From contig NZ_FOGL01000005.1 of the NCBI RefSeq assembly GCF_900111195.1, forward strand, positions 62,001 to 126,000: a stretch of DNA of 64,000 nucleotides. Reading direction: 5' to 3'. Positions within the stretch are counted from its first letter, which is position 1. The number at the start of each line of letters is the position of its first letter. The notes under the pieces are model-generated. The model searched no databases. It saw nothing but the letters and a program-made list of their open reading frames with translations, and was not told the DNA's origin. The position numbers and the translations under genes are program-made. Of this stretch, positions 55,591 through 64,000 are shown piece by piece. Source of the stretch: Gracilibacillus ureilyticus (GTDB taxonomy: Bacteria > Bacillota > Bacilli > Bacillales > Amphibacillaceae).

Positions 55591-57144
55591 ATGCTGAAAG
55601 TTTTTTTGGTGGATGATGACGTATTTGTAAGAAAAGGAATCCAGACGTTAATTGATTGGGAGAGTTATGGATTTGAAGTGTGTGGTGAAGCAGATAATGG
55701 AGAGGACGCTCTGGAACTTATTCATCAGCTGCATCCAGACCTGGTTGTTACAGATATACGAATGCCAGTCCTGGATGGATTAGCGCTGATTGAACGAGTA
55801 ATGGATGAATTGCTCCAGCCGCCATCCTTTATTGTGATCAGTGGATACAATGATTTTGAATATGCGCAAAGAGCTTTGCGTTTTGGTGTCCAGGATTTTT
55901 TGTTAAAACCCGTTGATCAAGAAGAAATACATGATACTTTGAAGCGCACTTCAGAAAAAATGATACAAAGAAAAGAGATGACAGAATATACGAAAAATTT
56001 ATCAACCGCTTCATTAATTAAAAAGTTCTTATCTGATGAGATGGAATTTGCTGAGTCAATGAGCATATCTCACCCAATTATGCACTCTAACCAGTTTACT
56101 TTCGCAAAAATTGAAGTTAATGGATTGGATTTAGATTATGCTGAAATTGAAATGAGCATAGAGGGAATTTTAAACGAGTATAGGGGAACAGAAATGATTG
56201 CATTTTACGATGAGGCAATTGGCTATTATTGTATTGTTGTGACAGATAAATTTATAGATGTGAACAAGCTTAACTTGTTTGGATTTCTAGAAGGTTTGGA
56301 GAAACAGATTAGTAAACAACTTTCTTTACCTGTTATTATTTATGCAGGTGACACGGTTACTGATTTAATGGAATTAAGTCATTCCTATCATTCCGCGTGT
56401 GAGCTTACTCAATATAAATACATTTTCAGTGATAAAACACCAGTTATAAGCAATCTAGTTGAAAAAGAACAAGTATATTATATCGATATAGAACATTCTT
56501 ATTATGATCAAATGATGGAATATATGGAGGAAAACAATAAAGAGTTAATTAAAAAACAGGTGAAAATAATGCTGGAACATGCGGTAACCAAGCACTTAGC
56601 AAAAGATGCGGTAAGAACAATTGTTAACAGAATGAATCATGAAGTGCTCAAACAGATAAAAGAAGCGAATAAATATGATCAGGAAATCCCTCATTTTAAA
56701 GAAATGGTTAAATCGGACCAGTATCCATTGACATTAGATCAGCTGGAGCAACTTTGGTACAGCTTCTTATCTGAATGTTCGGAATTAATCAATGAGCTGA
56801 ATAATAATCGAATGAAAGGTACCATCCATCATATAAAAAAGTATATTCACAAAAATTATGATAAACCAATTACTATGAAGTCGATAGCAAATGAATTTTT
56901 TATAAATCCTGTTTATATGGGGCAATTATTTAAAAAAACATACGGCATTTATTTTAAAGATTATATTTTAAACGTTAGAATCAATGAAGCGAAAAAGCTG
57001 TTACGTACAACCGACTTGAGAGTTTATGAAGTGGCTCAAAAAGTTGGGTTTAATAATCCGGATTACTTTGTTACACAATTTGAAAAAGCGGTAGGGAAGA
57101 CACCATCACAATATCGTAAACAGCTAATGAATCATATTGGATAA
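55591..57144 (+). CDS. YesN-like response regulator with AraC DNA-binding domain (XynC-like)
   Basis: A 517-residue regulator. The receiver domain shows LVDDDVFVRKGIQTLIDW, the phospho-Asp in LVVTDIRMPVLDGL and Lys in DFLLKPVDQEE. The AraC domain at the C-terminus has MKSIANEFFINPVYMGQLFK and FNNPDYFVTQFEKAVGKTP. It likely activates the downstream transporter genes. In Geobacillus xylan clusters a like pair controls a xylo-oligosaccharide transporter. Ribosome site AAAGGAG. Confidence 0.92.
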   Translation: MLKVFLVDDDVFVRKGIQTLIDWESYGFEVCGEADNGEDALELIHQLHPDLVVTDIRMPVLDGLALIERVMDELLQPPSFIVISGYNDFEYAQRALRFGVQDFLLKPVDQEEIHDTLKRTSEKMIQRKEMTEYTKNLSTASLIKKFLSDEMEFAESMSISHPIMHSNQFTFAKIEVNGLDLDYAEIEMSIEGILNEYRGTEMIAFYDEAIGYYCIVVTDKFIDVNKLNLFGFLEGLEKQISKQLSLPVIIYAGDTVTDLMELSHSYHSACELTQYKYIFSDKTPVISNLVEKEQVYYIDIEHSYYDQMMEYMEENNKELIKKQVKIMLEHAVTKHLAKDAVRTIVNRMNHEVLKQIKEANKYDQEIPHFKEMVKSDQYPLTLDQLEQLWYSFLSECSELINELNNNRMKGTIHHIKKYIHKNYDKPITMKSIANEFFINPVYMGQLFKKTYGIYFKDYILNVRINEAKKLLRTTDLRVYEVAQKVGFNNPDYFVTQFEKAVGKTPSQYRKQLMNHIG

Positions 57145-57150
57145 GATAGT

Positions 57151-58902
57151 ATGAAAATATTACATTTTAATGATATTCGAATTCGTAATAAATTTCTTTT
57201 GATCTATATGTTTTCAGTTTTTCTACCTATTATTTTGACAAATATTATATTTTATATTGTGACGACAGAAAATGTGAGAGATCAAAAAATTAAAGACTAT
57301 GAATTAGCTTTAGAGCAAATTGCAACAGGATTTAGACAAGGTGTAGAAGATGCAGCCGGTATCGCTTCCGTATTGTATTCTGATGCATACATTTATCAGT
57401 TATTAAATAAATCTTATGAAACGCCTGTAGAATTTATTTCAGCATATATCAACAATTTCCGGGATATTAACAAATATACCCCTATTTATTCCTCTGTTGA
57501 TTCTATACATTTATATACGGATAATCCAACTGTAATTACGGCAGGAGGTATTTATTCAATAAATCAGGAAATGCGTAAAAGTTACTGGTATCAGACAACA
57601 AGTCAATCGAGACTGAGTTATCCTGTGCTAACACGAAATATATCTGAGACCGGTGAATTAGATCAATTTGTTATTGTGCGAGAACTAGACAGCAATCATT
57701 CTGCATTATATGAAAAAATTATGATGATTAACTTAAATGACCGTTTTATTAAACAGTCTTTCACAAATAAAACGTTTGAGGGGGAAGTCTATTTAGTTGA
57801 TAATCTCGGGATCGTTCAATACTCAACAGATCCGTCAGTTGACCCAGCTAAAAGTATCACCAGATTTGAGTCAATAAATATGAATGAAGACAGTGTGATA
57901 ATGGAGGAAACATACCAATTGCAATACTTGGATAACTGGAAATTAATTGGGGTCATTCCTAATGAGAATTTAATTACAGAAGTCCAAAACTCTATATATT
58001 CTATTATCTATTTGGCTTCATGGAACTTTGTCATTCCTACTTTGTTTATTTTATATATTGCCGGGAATATTCACCTTCGGTTGAGCACAATTGTTAAACA
58101 AATGCGAAAAGTGAAAGACCAGCGATTTGAAATAATTGAAGGAAAAATGTACAGGGATGAAATTGGTGTATTAACTTCAGAGTTTAATCGCATGACCCGT
58201 AAAATAAAAGATTTAATCAATGATGTATATATTGTAAGAATTCAGAAGCAAGAATTGGAGCTAGAAAAGAAAGATGCACAGTTAAAAGCACTGCAAAGTC
58301 AGATAAATCCACACTTCTTATTCAATGTACTAGAAACTATTCGTATGAGAAGTGTGCTGAAAAATGAAATGGAGACAGCGGATATTATTAAGTATTTAGC
58401 ACAACTTTTAAGAACTTCGATTTCATGGGAAGATGAGTGGGTAACCATAGGAAAGGAAATACAGCTTATCTATGCTTTCCTGGAAATTCAAAAATACCGT
58501 TTTGATGACAAAATGGCTTACGAAATAAATGTTGAAGATGGTTTGGAACAGTGCTATATTCCGAAAATGACCATTATTCCCTTTATAGAGAATGCCAGCA
58601 TCCACGGGATAGAACCTTTAAAAGGAAAAGGTAAAATTAACTTAAGGATTCATAAACAAAACAATTTGATCAAGTGTATTATAAAAGATAATGGTGTAGG
58701 AATAAAAAAAGAAAAATATAAGCAAATATTGAAGTCACTCGAAGATGAAGAAGTAATTGGTAAAAACATTGGTATTCGGAATGTTTCCCAACGGTTAAAA
58801 ATGTACTATGGAAAAAATTATGAATTAAGTATAACTTCGAATGAGCTTGAAGGAACTACAATAATATTGGTAATTCCAGCAAATAATCACATGGTGATGT
58901 AG
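57151..58902 (+). CDS. YesM-like sensor histidine kinase (XynD-like)
   Basis: A 583-residue sensor kinase with membrane spans at ~17-38 and ~285-305 and an extracellular domain between. HAMP follows, then the phospho-acceptor His in QSQINPHFLFNVLETI, N-box IPFIENASIHG and G-box DNGVGIKKE. It starts 6 nt after the regulator stop; the ribosome site (GATAAGATAG) is weak, so translational coupling is likely. Order regulator-kinase is the reverse of the first module. A hairpin overlaps the stop codon. Confidence 0.92.
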   Translation: MKILHFNDIRIRNKFLLIYMFSVFLPIILTNIIFYIVTTENVRDQKIKDYELALEQIATGFRQGVEDAAGIASVLYSDAYIYQLLNKSYETPVEFISAYINNFRDINKYTPIYSSVDSIHLYTDNPTVITAGGIYSINQEMRKSYWYQTTSQSRLSYPVLTRNISETGELDQFVIVRELDSNHSALYEKIMMINLNDRFIKQSFTNKTFEGEVYLVDNLGIVQYSTDPSVDPAKSITRFESINMNEDSVIMEETYQLQYLDNWKLIGVIPNENLITEVQNSIYSIIYLASWNFVIPTLFILYIAGNIHLRLSTIVKQMRKVKDQRFEIIEGKMYRDEIGVLTSEFNRMTRKIKDLINDVYIVRIQKQELELEKKDAQLKALQSQINPHFLFNVLETIRMRSVLKNEMETADIIKYLAQLLRTSISWEDEWVTIGKEIQLIYAFLEIQKYRFDDKMAYEINVEDGLEQCYIPKMTIIPFIENASIHGIEPLKGKGKINLRIHKQNNLIKCIIKDNGVGIKKEKYKQILKSLEDEEVIGKNIGIRNVSQRLKMYYGKNYELSITSNELEGTTIILVIPANNHMVM

Positions 58903-58925
58903 TGAATATACACTACATCATTTTA
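58896..58925 (+). terminator. Hairpin overlapping the kinase stop codon
   Basis: GATGTAGTG (58896-58904) and CACTACATC (58911-58919) form a perfect 9-bp stem around a 6-nt loop, followed by ATTTTATTT. The left arm holds the stop TAG. A weak terminator, or a processing site. Confidence 0.55.
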
Positions 58926-59212
58926 TTTGCCACAAACCTAAAACATTTATATTCCCATTGATCAAAATGTTCTTTTCTGTTTTCCTTTAGAAACTTTAGA
59001 ATTCCATAAAAAAGTATAGATGAATTTATAATTTCCTTCGTTTTATCCTGTTGTACTGTAATCGCTTACATAATTAGTTGAAAAATTAATGAAATTTTAC
59101 AAGTTTCAGATAAACTTTAGTGGGTAACAATTCTCTGAAATACACGATAGAATGAAAGTGCTTACAGAATTTCTATAAGATTTATAAGAATTAGAGAGGG
59201 GAGTTAGTTAAA
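58903..59212 (+). other. Gene-free stretch before the second binding-protein gene
   Basis: These 310 nt hold the right arm of the kinase hairpin, a cre-like box TGTAATCGCTTACA (59057-59070) and AT-rich DNA with the short TTATAAGAATTAGAGAGGGGAG ribosome region split at its end. The transport genes therefore probably have their own promoter here, with CcpA control. No gene seen. Confidence 0.55.
59057..59070. promoter_or_regulatory. cre-like box upstream of the second binding-protein gene
   Basis: TGTAATCGCTTACA matches TGWAARCGYTWNCA at 13 of 14 positions, including the central CG. It lies 143 nt before the ATG. Probable CcpA site. Confidence 0.65.
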
Positions 59213-60913
59213 ATGAGAAAGCAGTTTGTTTGGTTATTAAGTCTGTTAATTGCCTTGTTATTTGTTGCATCCGCTTGTAGTGATGATAGTCAGAACACTT
59301 CCTCAGATGATGGTAACGATACAAATGACGGAGGAGAAAGTGGAGACGTAATTACGTATGATTTTTTTGATGCCTCTGGTCCCGGTGAAGATATTAACAC
59401 TTCTGAAACTACAATAGGAAAAATGTTTGAAGAGGAAACAGGTGTAAATTTTGATATCGAACATATTGTGGGAGATGTGAATCAGAAAGTTGGGACAATG
59501 ATCGCAAGCGGTGAGTACCCTGAACTTTTAAATGCTGAACAATCTACTGATGCAGTTATAGATGCAGGGGGATTCGTCCCGCTTAATGATTTAATTGAAG
59601 AACATGCACCAAATATAAAAAAGATGTATGGACCTTATTTAGAATACATGAAACGCGATGATGGTAACATTTATATTATTCCATCGGGTGCTTCCCACGG
59701 ATACGTAAAGCCGGCAAATCTGGAGCAAGGTGCTTGGTGGATAAAGCGTGATGTATTAAAAGAACTTGGTTATCCACAGCCTAAAACGTTAGATGAATAT
59801 TTTGCAATCATTGAAGAGTATACTGCAGCGAATCCAGAAATTGACGGGGCAAACACAATTGGTTTCACAGCTTTAACTCATGACTGGCGATTCTTTGCCT
59901 TATCAAATCAGCCAAACCATTTAGCGGGTTATCCGAATGATGGCGGTATTATGATAGATATGGATACATTGGAAGCGGATGCTTATCCAGACAATCCAGA
60001 AACTGAGCGTTGGTTAAAGAAACTAAATGAAGTTAATGACAAAGGATTATTTGATCAGGAGTCCTTTACCCAAAACTATGATGAGTATTTAGCTAAAATT
60101 ACATCAGGTCGTGTTGTAGGTTTCTTTGATTATCGTTGGCAAGTAGGCCAAGCGTTAGATACATTAGCCGAAGATGAAGACCCATACAATGATTACATGG
60201 GATTCCCTATAGTATTTGAAGAGGGGATAACTGATCAGTATTTAGACCCGGTAGGTTTTGCAGCTTCACCAGGTATAGGTATTACTACAGCTGCTTCGGA
60301 AGAAGACCAAATTCGCATTATTAAGTTTTTAGATCATATTGCAAAAGAAGAAACACAAAAATTAATCACATGGGGTAAGGAAGGCGAAACTTACGAGATA
60401 GATGAGAATGGCCGCTATTATCGTACAGAGGAGCAAATTGAAACAACATCCAACACCGAATTTCGCGACTCATTTGGGTTCAGCTATTTTGAATGGGGTT
60501 GGCCTAGAATGAATGGATTATACGAAGATGGCAATGCAGTGGAACCACCGAAACAGCAGGAGGTTGCTTCCCTAATGTATGACGATGGTGATAAAGAATT
60601 TCTGGAAGCTTATGAAATTGAAACATTCACTGAATTGTTCGCTGAGCCTGAAGAACGCCCTTGGTACCCTGCATGGGACACACCGATCGAAACAGGGTCA
60701 CCAGCTCAATTATATGAACAGCAATTGGATGATTTAATGAAACGTAAATTTCCCGAGATTATCTTCGCTAATCCAAGTGATTTTGATTCCCAATGGAGTG
60801 ATTTTAAATCTAGTTTTGAAACATTGCCTTATGAAGAATATGAGAATGTCATTACAGAATCAGTTAAGAGAAAAGTAGAAATTTACGAACAAGCACAAGA
60901 ATCAGCTGAATAA
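59213..60913 (+). CDS. LplA-type sugar-binding lipoprotein
   Basis: A 566-residue extracellular binding protein of the LplA/YtcQ type (longer than common sugar-binding proteins). The lipoprotein signal ends in VASAC (C22). An Asp/Ser/Gly-rich linker follows, then the binding domain with EDINTSETTIGKMFEEETGV. GAGAGGGGAG precedes the ATG. It feeds the two permeases downstream; the xylan context suggests xylo-oligosaccharides or aldouronic acids. A 196-nt structured spacer separates it from the permeases, which probably lets it be made in excess. Confidence 0.92.
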   Translation: MRKQFVWLLSLLIALLFVASACSDDSQNTSSDDGNDTNDGGESGDVITYDFFDASGPGEDINTSETTIGKMFEEETGVNFDIEHIVGDVNQKVGTMIASGEYPELLNAEQSTDAVIDAGGFVPLNDLIEEHAPNIKKMYGPYLEYMKRDDGNIYIIPSGASHGYVKPANLEQGAWWIKRDVLKELGYPQPKTLDEYFAIIEEYTAANPEIDGANTIGFTALTHDWRFFALSNQPNHLAGYPNDGGIMIDMDTLEADAYPDNPETERWLKKLNEVNDKGLFDQESFTQNYDEYLAKITSGRVVGFFDYRWQVGQALDTLAEDEDPYNDYMGFPIVFEEGITDQYLDPVGFAASPGIGITTAASEEDQIRIIKFLDHIAKEETQKLITWGKEGETYEIDENGRYYRTEEQIETTSNTEFRDSFGFSYFEWGWPRMNGLYEDGNAVEPPKQQEVASLMYDDGDKEFLEAYEIETFTELFAEPEERPWYPAWDTPIETGSPAQLYEQQLDDLMKRKFPEIIFANPSDFDSQWSDFKSSFETLPYEEYENVITESVKRKVEIYEQAQESAE

Positions 60914-60928
60914 CAAAGTGAACTGGTT

Positions 60929-61077
60929 GAAAGGTGGGAGGTTTGAGCTTTACATCCTTCCTCCTTTCCATATTATCTGCTAATTGACTTGCTTTCGGAC
61001 CATTAATTAATGAGATGATTCTAAAGTAAGCAGGAAGTATGCATTAGGGCAAAGGATTTTGCCTAATGGTCCGAAAG
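60929..61077 (+). ncRNA. Structured intercistronic RNA with mutually exclusive hairpins
   Basis: Three pairings are visible. (1) GAAAGGTGGGAGG (60929-60941) with CCTTCCTCCTTTC (60956-60968), two mismatches. (2) CTTTCGGACCATTA (60992-61005) with TAATGGTCCGAAAG (61064-61077), a perfect 14-bp stem. (3) CATTAGGGCAAA (61042-61053) with TTTGCCTAATG (61058-61068), one bulge. Pairings 2 and 3 share 61064-61068, so only one can form fully. It lies between binding protein and permease genes. No known motif recognised. Confidence 0.6.
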
Positions 61078-61109
61078 TAAAAATCAATGGAAGAGAAGGG
61101 GGATTACAA

Positions 61110-62078
61110 ATGGCTTCAGGATCAGATATTGCAGCTAGTACTATAAAAAAAGAGAAGCAAGAAAAAGGATTGAAAGTTTTTTTAAGAAAATGTAAAGAGC
61201 AGCAGGCATTATTATGGATGACAGTACCATTTGTTTTATGGGTGTTCGTTTTCAAATATTTACCGGTATGGGGATGGACAATGGCTTTCCAGGACTATAA
61301 GCCTGCAGTCAGTTTCTCTGAGCAGGAGTGGGTCGGATTTAAGCATTTCCTGTTCTTATTTACGGATGAGCGGTTTTTAGGAGTTCTACGCAATACGCTT
61401 GCTCAAAGTTTAATTAATCTTGTGTTAGGATTTGTAACCGCAATAACATTAGCTGTTTTGATTAATGAACTGTCGAATATGAAGTTTAAGCGTACAGTGC
61501 AAACCATTAGCTACCTTCCACACTTTTTATCATGGGTAGTAGCAGCGGCCCTTGTATCTTCTGTATTGTCTATTGATGGTATTGTCAACGATGTATTAAT
61601 GGGATTAGGCCTTATCGAGAAAGAGATTCTCTGGCTTGGTGTGGGAGAATACTTCTGGGGAATTTTAGGAGCTTCTGAAGTATGGAAAAATGTAGGTTGG
61701 AACGCCATTATCTATTTAGCTGCTATTTCAATGATTGATCAGGAACAGTATGAAGCAGCAAAAATCGATGGGGCTTCAAGAATACAGCGTATCATCCATA
61801 TAACTATACCAGGGATGAAATCAGTTATTGTCGTTCTGCTAATCATGAATATCGGTTATATTCTGGAAGCTGGATTCGAACCTCAATACTTGCTCGGTAA
61901 TGGGCAAAACGTGGAGTATTCCGAAAATATTGACGTTTTTGTTATTAAATATGGGATTTCCATGTTTAATTTTTCACTAGCTACTGCTGCAGGTATGTTT
62001 AAAACTGTAATTAGTATCATCTTTTTATTTGCAGCAAACTCATTATCAAAGAAACTCGGACAAGGCGGATTATACTAG
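61110..62078 (+). CDS. Sugar ABC transporter permease, LplB type
   Basis: A 322-residue permease with a charged cytoplasmic N-terminus (KKEKQEKGLKVFLRKCKEQ) and six spans. The EAA loop is near residues 215-235 (YEAAKIDGASRIQRIIHITI). The ATG at 61110 is preferred for AAGGGGG 7 nt upstream; an in-frame start at 61059 lies inside the stem of the upstream hairpin. It pairs with the next gene. No ATPase gene follows, as with LplABC systems that use a shared MsmX-type ATPase. Confidence 0.92.
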   Translation: MASGSDIAASTIKKEKQEKGLKVFLRKCKEQQALLWMTVPFVLWVFVFKYLPVWGWTMAFQDYKPAVSFSEQEWVGFKHFLFLFTDERFLGVLRNTLAQSLINLVLGFVTAITLAVLINELSNMKFKRTVQTISYLPHFLSWVVAAALVSSVLSIDGIVNDVLMGLGLIEKEILWLGVGEYFWGILGASEVWKNVGWNAIIYLAAISMIDQEQYEAAKIDGASRIQRIIHITIPGMKSVIVVLLIMNIGYILEAGFEPQYLLGNGQNVEYSENIDVFVIKYGISMFNFSLATAAGMFKTVISIIFLFAANSLSKKLGQGGLY

Positions 62079-62090
62079 GAGGGGTGAACA

Positions 62091-63005
62091 TTGGCAAAAA
62101 AGAAGAGGAGTTTTATGCGGACGAAAGAAGATAAAGTATTTGATACAGCTAATATAATTTTTATGACTATTTTATGCATTTTTATGCTGTATCCATTTTT
62201 AAATCAAATTGCAATATCTTTAAATGACGCAACTGATTCGGTTAAAGGCGGAATTTATCTGTGGCCCCGTGAATTTACATGGAATAACTATGAACATGTC
62301 TTTGAAAAAGCAGCGATCTGGCAAGCAATCTTAACCTCCATATTAAGAACAGTTATTGGTGCAGGTGTAGGTTTATTGTGTACGGCAATGGTTGCATATG
62401 CAATTGCTCAGCCGAAATTCATGTTTAAAAAATCGGTCACGATCATTTTTATTATGACAATGTATTTTAATGGAGGATTAATCCCGACATTTCTTTTAAT
62501 GAGAGATCTGAATCTAATCGGTTCCTTCTGGGTATATATTTTGCCAACACTAATTAGTGCATTTAATTTGATTATAATGCGGTCTTTTATTGAAGGACTT
62601 CCCAATAGTATCTTTGAATCAGCAAAAATTGATGGCGCTGGAGATTTTAGAATCTTCTTTAAAATTGTATTGCCGCTATCCTTACCTGTTTTAGCTACAG
62701 TAGCTTTATTCGTTGCTGTATATCAGTGGAATCAGTGGTTTGATGTTTTTTTATACAATTCCAGTAATGCGAACCTGACAACATTACAATATGAATTAAT
62801 GAAGATACTGCAAAACTCCAGTACGACATCAAGTGGTGACATGGCCTCGGCATTTGCAAATTCAGCCAGTGGAGACAGTAATATGGTAACGCCAAAATCG
62901 ATTCAGGCTACTATGACCATTGTGGCGAGCGTACCCATTATTATGGTTTATCCATTTCTGCAAAAATACTTTGTGAAAGGTATGACGCTTGGAGCTGTTA
63001 AATAA
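62091..63005 (+). CDS. Sugar ABC transporter permease, LplC/YtcP type
   Basis: A 304-residue permease with a TTG start and AGGAGGGG upstream. The basic N-terminus AKKKRSFMRTKEDKVFD precedes six spans. The EAA loop is around residues 180-200 (FESAKIDGAGDFRIFFKIVL), and the protein ends MTLGAVK, as usual for LplC-type permeases. It completes the second oligosaccharide importer. Confidence 0.92.
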   Translation: MAKKKRSFMRTKEDKVFDTANIIFMTILCIFMLYPFLNQIAISLNDATDSVKGGIYLWPREFTWNNYEHVFEKAAIWQAILTSILRTVIGAGVGLLCTAMVAYAIAQPKFMFKKSVTIIFIMTMYFNGGLIPTFLLMRDLNLIGSFWVYILPTLISAFNLIIMRSFIEGLPNSIFESAKIDGAGDFRIFFKIVLPLSLPVLATVALFVAVYQWNQWFDVFLYNSSNANLTTLQYELMKILQNSSTTSSGDMASAFANSASGDSNMVTPKSIQATMTIVASVPIIMVYPFLQKYFVKGMTLGAVK

Positions 63006-63048
63006 TTCCAACAAGTAATTGATGAACCTGTTTTTCTTCTTTTTAAAG

Positions 63049-63072
63049 GGCGAGCACATAAGTGTACTCGCC
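63049..63072. terminator. Hairpin between convergent permease and small-protein genes
   Basis: GGCGAGCAC and GTGTACTCGCC form a 9-bp stem with a 2-nt bulge and ATAA loop. T-rich tracts on either side are short, so termination is probable but modest. Confidence 0.5.
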
Positions 63073-63092
63073 TAACAACTATTTGTCATGAT

Positions 63093-63224
63093 TTATTTTT
63101 TTAAATTTTTAATGGGTACTGTACCATTAGAAGTAAGTGCTTCTTCTCTTCTTCTGTCTTTCTTAGTTCCATATTCCTCATTCGTTAATTTCCCTGTATC
63201 TTTTGGCTGAAATGCTTTACCCAT
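63093..63224 (-). CDS. Small basic hydrophilic protein, unknown function
   Basis: A 43-residue protein starting MGKAFQPKDTGKLTNEEYGT and rich in Lys, Arg and Glu. A strong AGGAGG ribosome site 9 nt before the ATG at 63224 supports it; the longer in-frame extension to 63326 runs upstream of that site. No membrane span, no cysteine. I do not recognise the family. Its size and composition recall small spore or stress proteins of bacilli, but that is a guess. Confidence 0.65.
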   Translation of the reverse strand: MGKAFQPKDTGKLTNEEYGTKKDRRREEALTSNGTVPIKNLKK

Positions 63225-63386
63225 TTTTCTAACCTCCTGCATTTGTAACTTTTGAACAATGGGAGCAAACTTATTATCTCTCCAAAAAACAGAAATATGC
63301 TGTAAATTATTTTGACTTTTGGACAAAATAATATTGCAATTCTAAATTGCAAAATGGAAAGTGTACTATATGAAGGAGGCAACAAA

Positions 63387-63587
63387 TTGGAACAAGGTAA
63401 AGTAAAATGGTTTAACAGTGAAAAAGGCTTTGGATTTATCGAGCGAGAAGATGGAGACGATGTATTCGTCCACTTTTCAGCTATAGAAGGTGAAGGTTTT
63501 AAAACGTTAGATGACGGTGATGAGGTTACCTTCGAAATTGAAGAAGGCCAGCGTGGTCCACAAGCAACTAACGTTCGCAAGGTATAA
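63387..63587 (+). CDS. Cold shock protein (CspA/CspB family)
   Basis: A 66-residue single OB-fold. RNP-1 is KGFGFIERE and RNP-2 VFVHFSAI, with the start [14 protein letters not shown]. It binds single-stranded RNA and DNA as a chaperone. TTG start with AAGGAGG 7 nt upstream. The acidic residues and [17 protein letters not shown] end are usual for bacillar Csp proteins. Confidence 0.96.
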   Translation: MEQGKVKWFNSEKGFGFIEREDGDDVFVHFSAIEGEGFKTLDDGDEVTFEIEEGQRGPQATNVRKV

Positions 63588-63708
63588 AAACTGAAAAGTC
63601 CTGTCCATTTTTCGCTTATGAAGTTACTATTGGAGCTCGTACGTCTGATAGAACCATTACGAGTTATTTTATAATAATTGAAAATATGCGGATGTGTAAG
63701 TACAATTA

Positions 63709-63752
63709 AAAACGCCTTGTCTCTGGGAAATAATAACTAGACAAGGCGTTTT
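63709..63752. terminator. Bidirectional terminator between csp and the GH8 gene
   Basis: AAAACGCCTTGTCT and AGACAAGGCGTTTT form a perfect 14-bp stem with a 16-nt loop. A and T flanks allow use from both strands; it lies between convergent genes. Confidence 0.88.
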
Positions 63753-63760
63753 CTGTTTAA

Positions 63761-64000
63761 TTAATCTGGTTTATAAATTCTGAAATTCCCACTTAGTGCA
63801 AGCAGGCTAAAAAAGTACAAGCAATTATCATAATATCTTCTTTTGCCAGTTCTAAGCGGTGTATTCCAAAATAACTCAATACTTTTTCTCGCATTTTCTC
63901 CAGAAGTGGCTAGGGAAGCCATGGCATTGGTTGCAATTAATCCGACAGGGTGTAATGCTTTTTCTTCAAATGGTTCACCGTCTATCCGATATCTTCTGTA
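63761..64000 (-). CDS. GH8 enzyme, 3' part (reducing-end xylose-releasing exo-oligoxylanase-like)
   Basis: The minus strand is open from the window edge to a TAA at 63761. The 79 residues read RRYRIDGEPFEEKALHPVGL, then ATNAMASLATSG, FWNTPLRTGKRRYYDNC and LYFFSLLALSGNFRIYKPD. This is the C-terminus of family GH8 intracellular exo-oligoxylanases (Rex type), which remove xylose from the reducing end of xylo-oligosaccharides. The catalytic residues lie outside the window. It fits the xylan cluster. Confidence 0.82.
   Translation of the reverse strand, partial: YRRYRIDGEPFEEKALHPVGLIATNAMASLATSGENARKSIELFWNTPLRTGKRRYYDNCLYFFSLLALSGNFRIYKPD

Overview
The window is AT-rich DNA with strong AGGAGG-type ribosome binding sites, frequent TTG and GTG starts, CcpA-type cre boxes, GlpP antitermination, YesM/YesN-type two-component systems and Mn/Fe superoxide dismutase of SodF type. 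This points to a low-GC Gram-positive bacterium of the Bacillaceae. The gene set suggests a plant-polysaccharide degrader close to Gracilibacillus, Oceanobacillus or Halobacillus, but the genus is inference.

Region 1 (1-6.4 kb) is a beta-mannan/manno-oligosaccharide unit: two sugar ABC permeases (the first cut by the window edge), a GH113 mannanase-like enzyme, a GH2 beta-mannosidase and a GH1 beta-glycosidase behind a 370-nt structured leader. Region 2 (6.5-15.7 kb) is an oligosaccharide sensing and uptake operon: a YesL-like protein, two permeases, a lipoprotein binding protein, a YesM-like kinase, a YesN-like regulator and an intracellular heparinase II/III-type lyase. Its substrate is probably a uronate-containing oligosaccharide.

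Region 3 (15.8-24.8 kb, minus strand) holds a nitroreductase, an SsuABC/TauABC-type ABC transporter, a PRPP synthetase with an altered active site, glycerate kinase, a small membrane protein and PEP carboxylase. Region 4 (25.1-32.2 kb) is a complete glycerol/dihydroxyacetone block: glpP, a GlpP-controlled leader terminator, glpF, glpK, glpD, then dhaK, dhaL and dhaM.

Region 5 (32.7-39.4 kb) has two AraC regulators, a truncated and two full Gfo/Idh/MocA dehydrogenases, a DUF993 aldolase-like TIM barrel and a sugar isomerase/epimerase. It looks like an uncharacterised sugar oxidation/retro-aldol pathway. Region 6 (39.5-43.1 kb) contains an NTF2-like protein, an aldo/keto reductase, a tandem pair of DoxX proteins sharing a repeated upstream motif, and a membrane-anchored hypothetical protein.

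Region 7 (43.1-64 kb) is a glucuronoxylan block: a GntR regulator, aguA, uxuA, a UxuB-type SDR, and a GH39 xylosidase broken by point lesions and by a TnpB/right-end scar of an IS200/IS605 element. Then come sodF, xylR divergent from xylA-xylB, a second YesL/YesN/YesM/LplABC-type sensing and transport module (probably for xylo-oligosaccharides), a small basic protein, a cold shock protein, and the 3' end of a GH8 exo-oligoxylanase-like gene. The logic is sensing and import of oligosaccharides, intracellular hydrolysis, isomerisation and entry to central metabolism, with several cre boxes marking carbon catabolite control.

The items most worth a second look are the mutually exclusive RNA hairpins between the second binding protein and its permeases, the DUF993 operon, the PRPP synthetase paralog with a rewritten PRPP loop, the DoxX repeat motif, and the TnpB/omega-RNA scar inside xynB.
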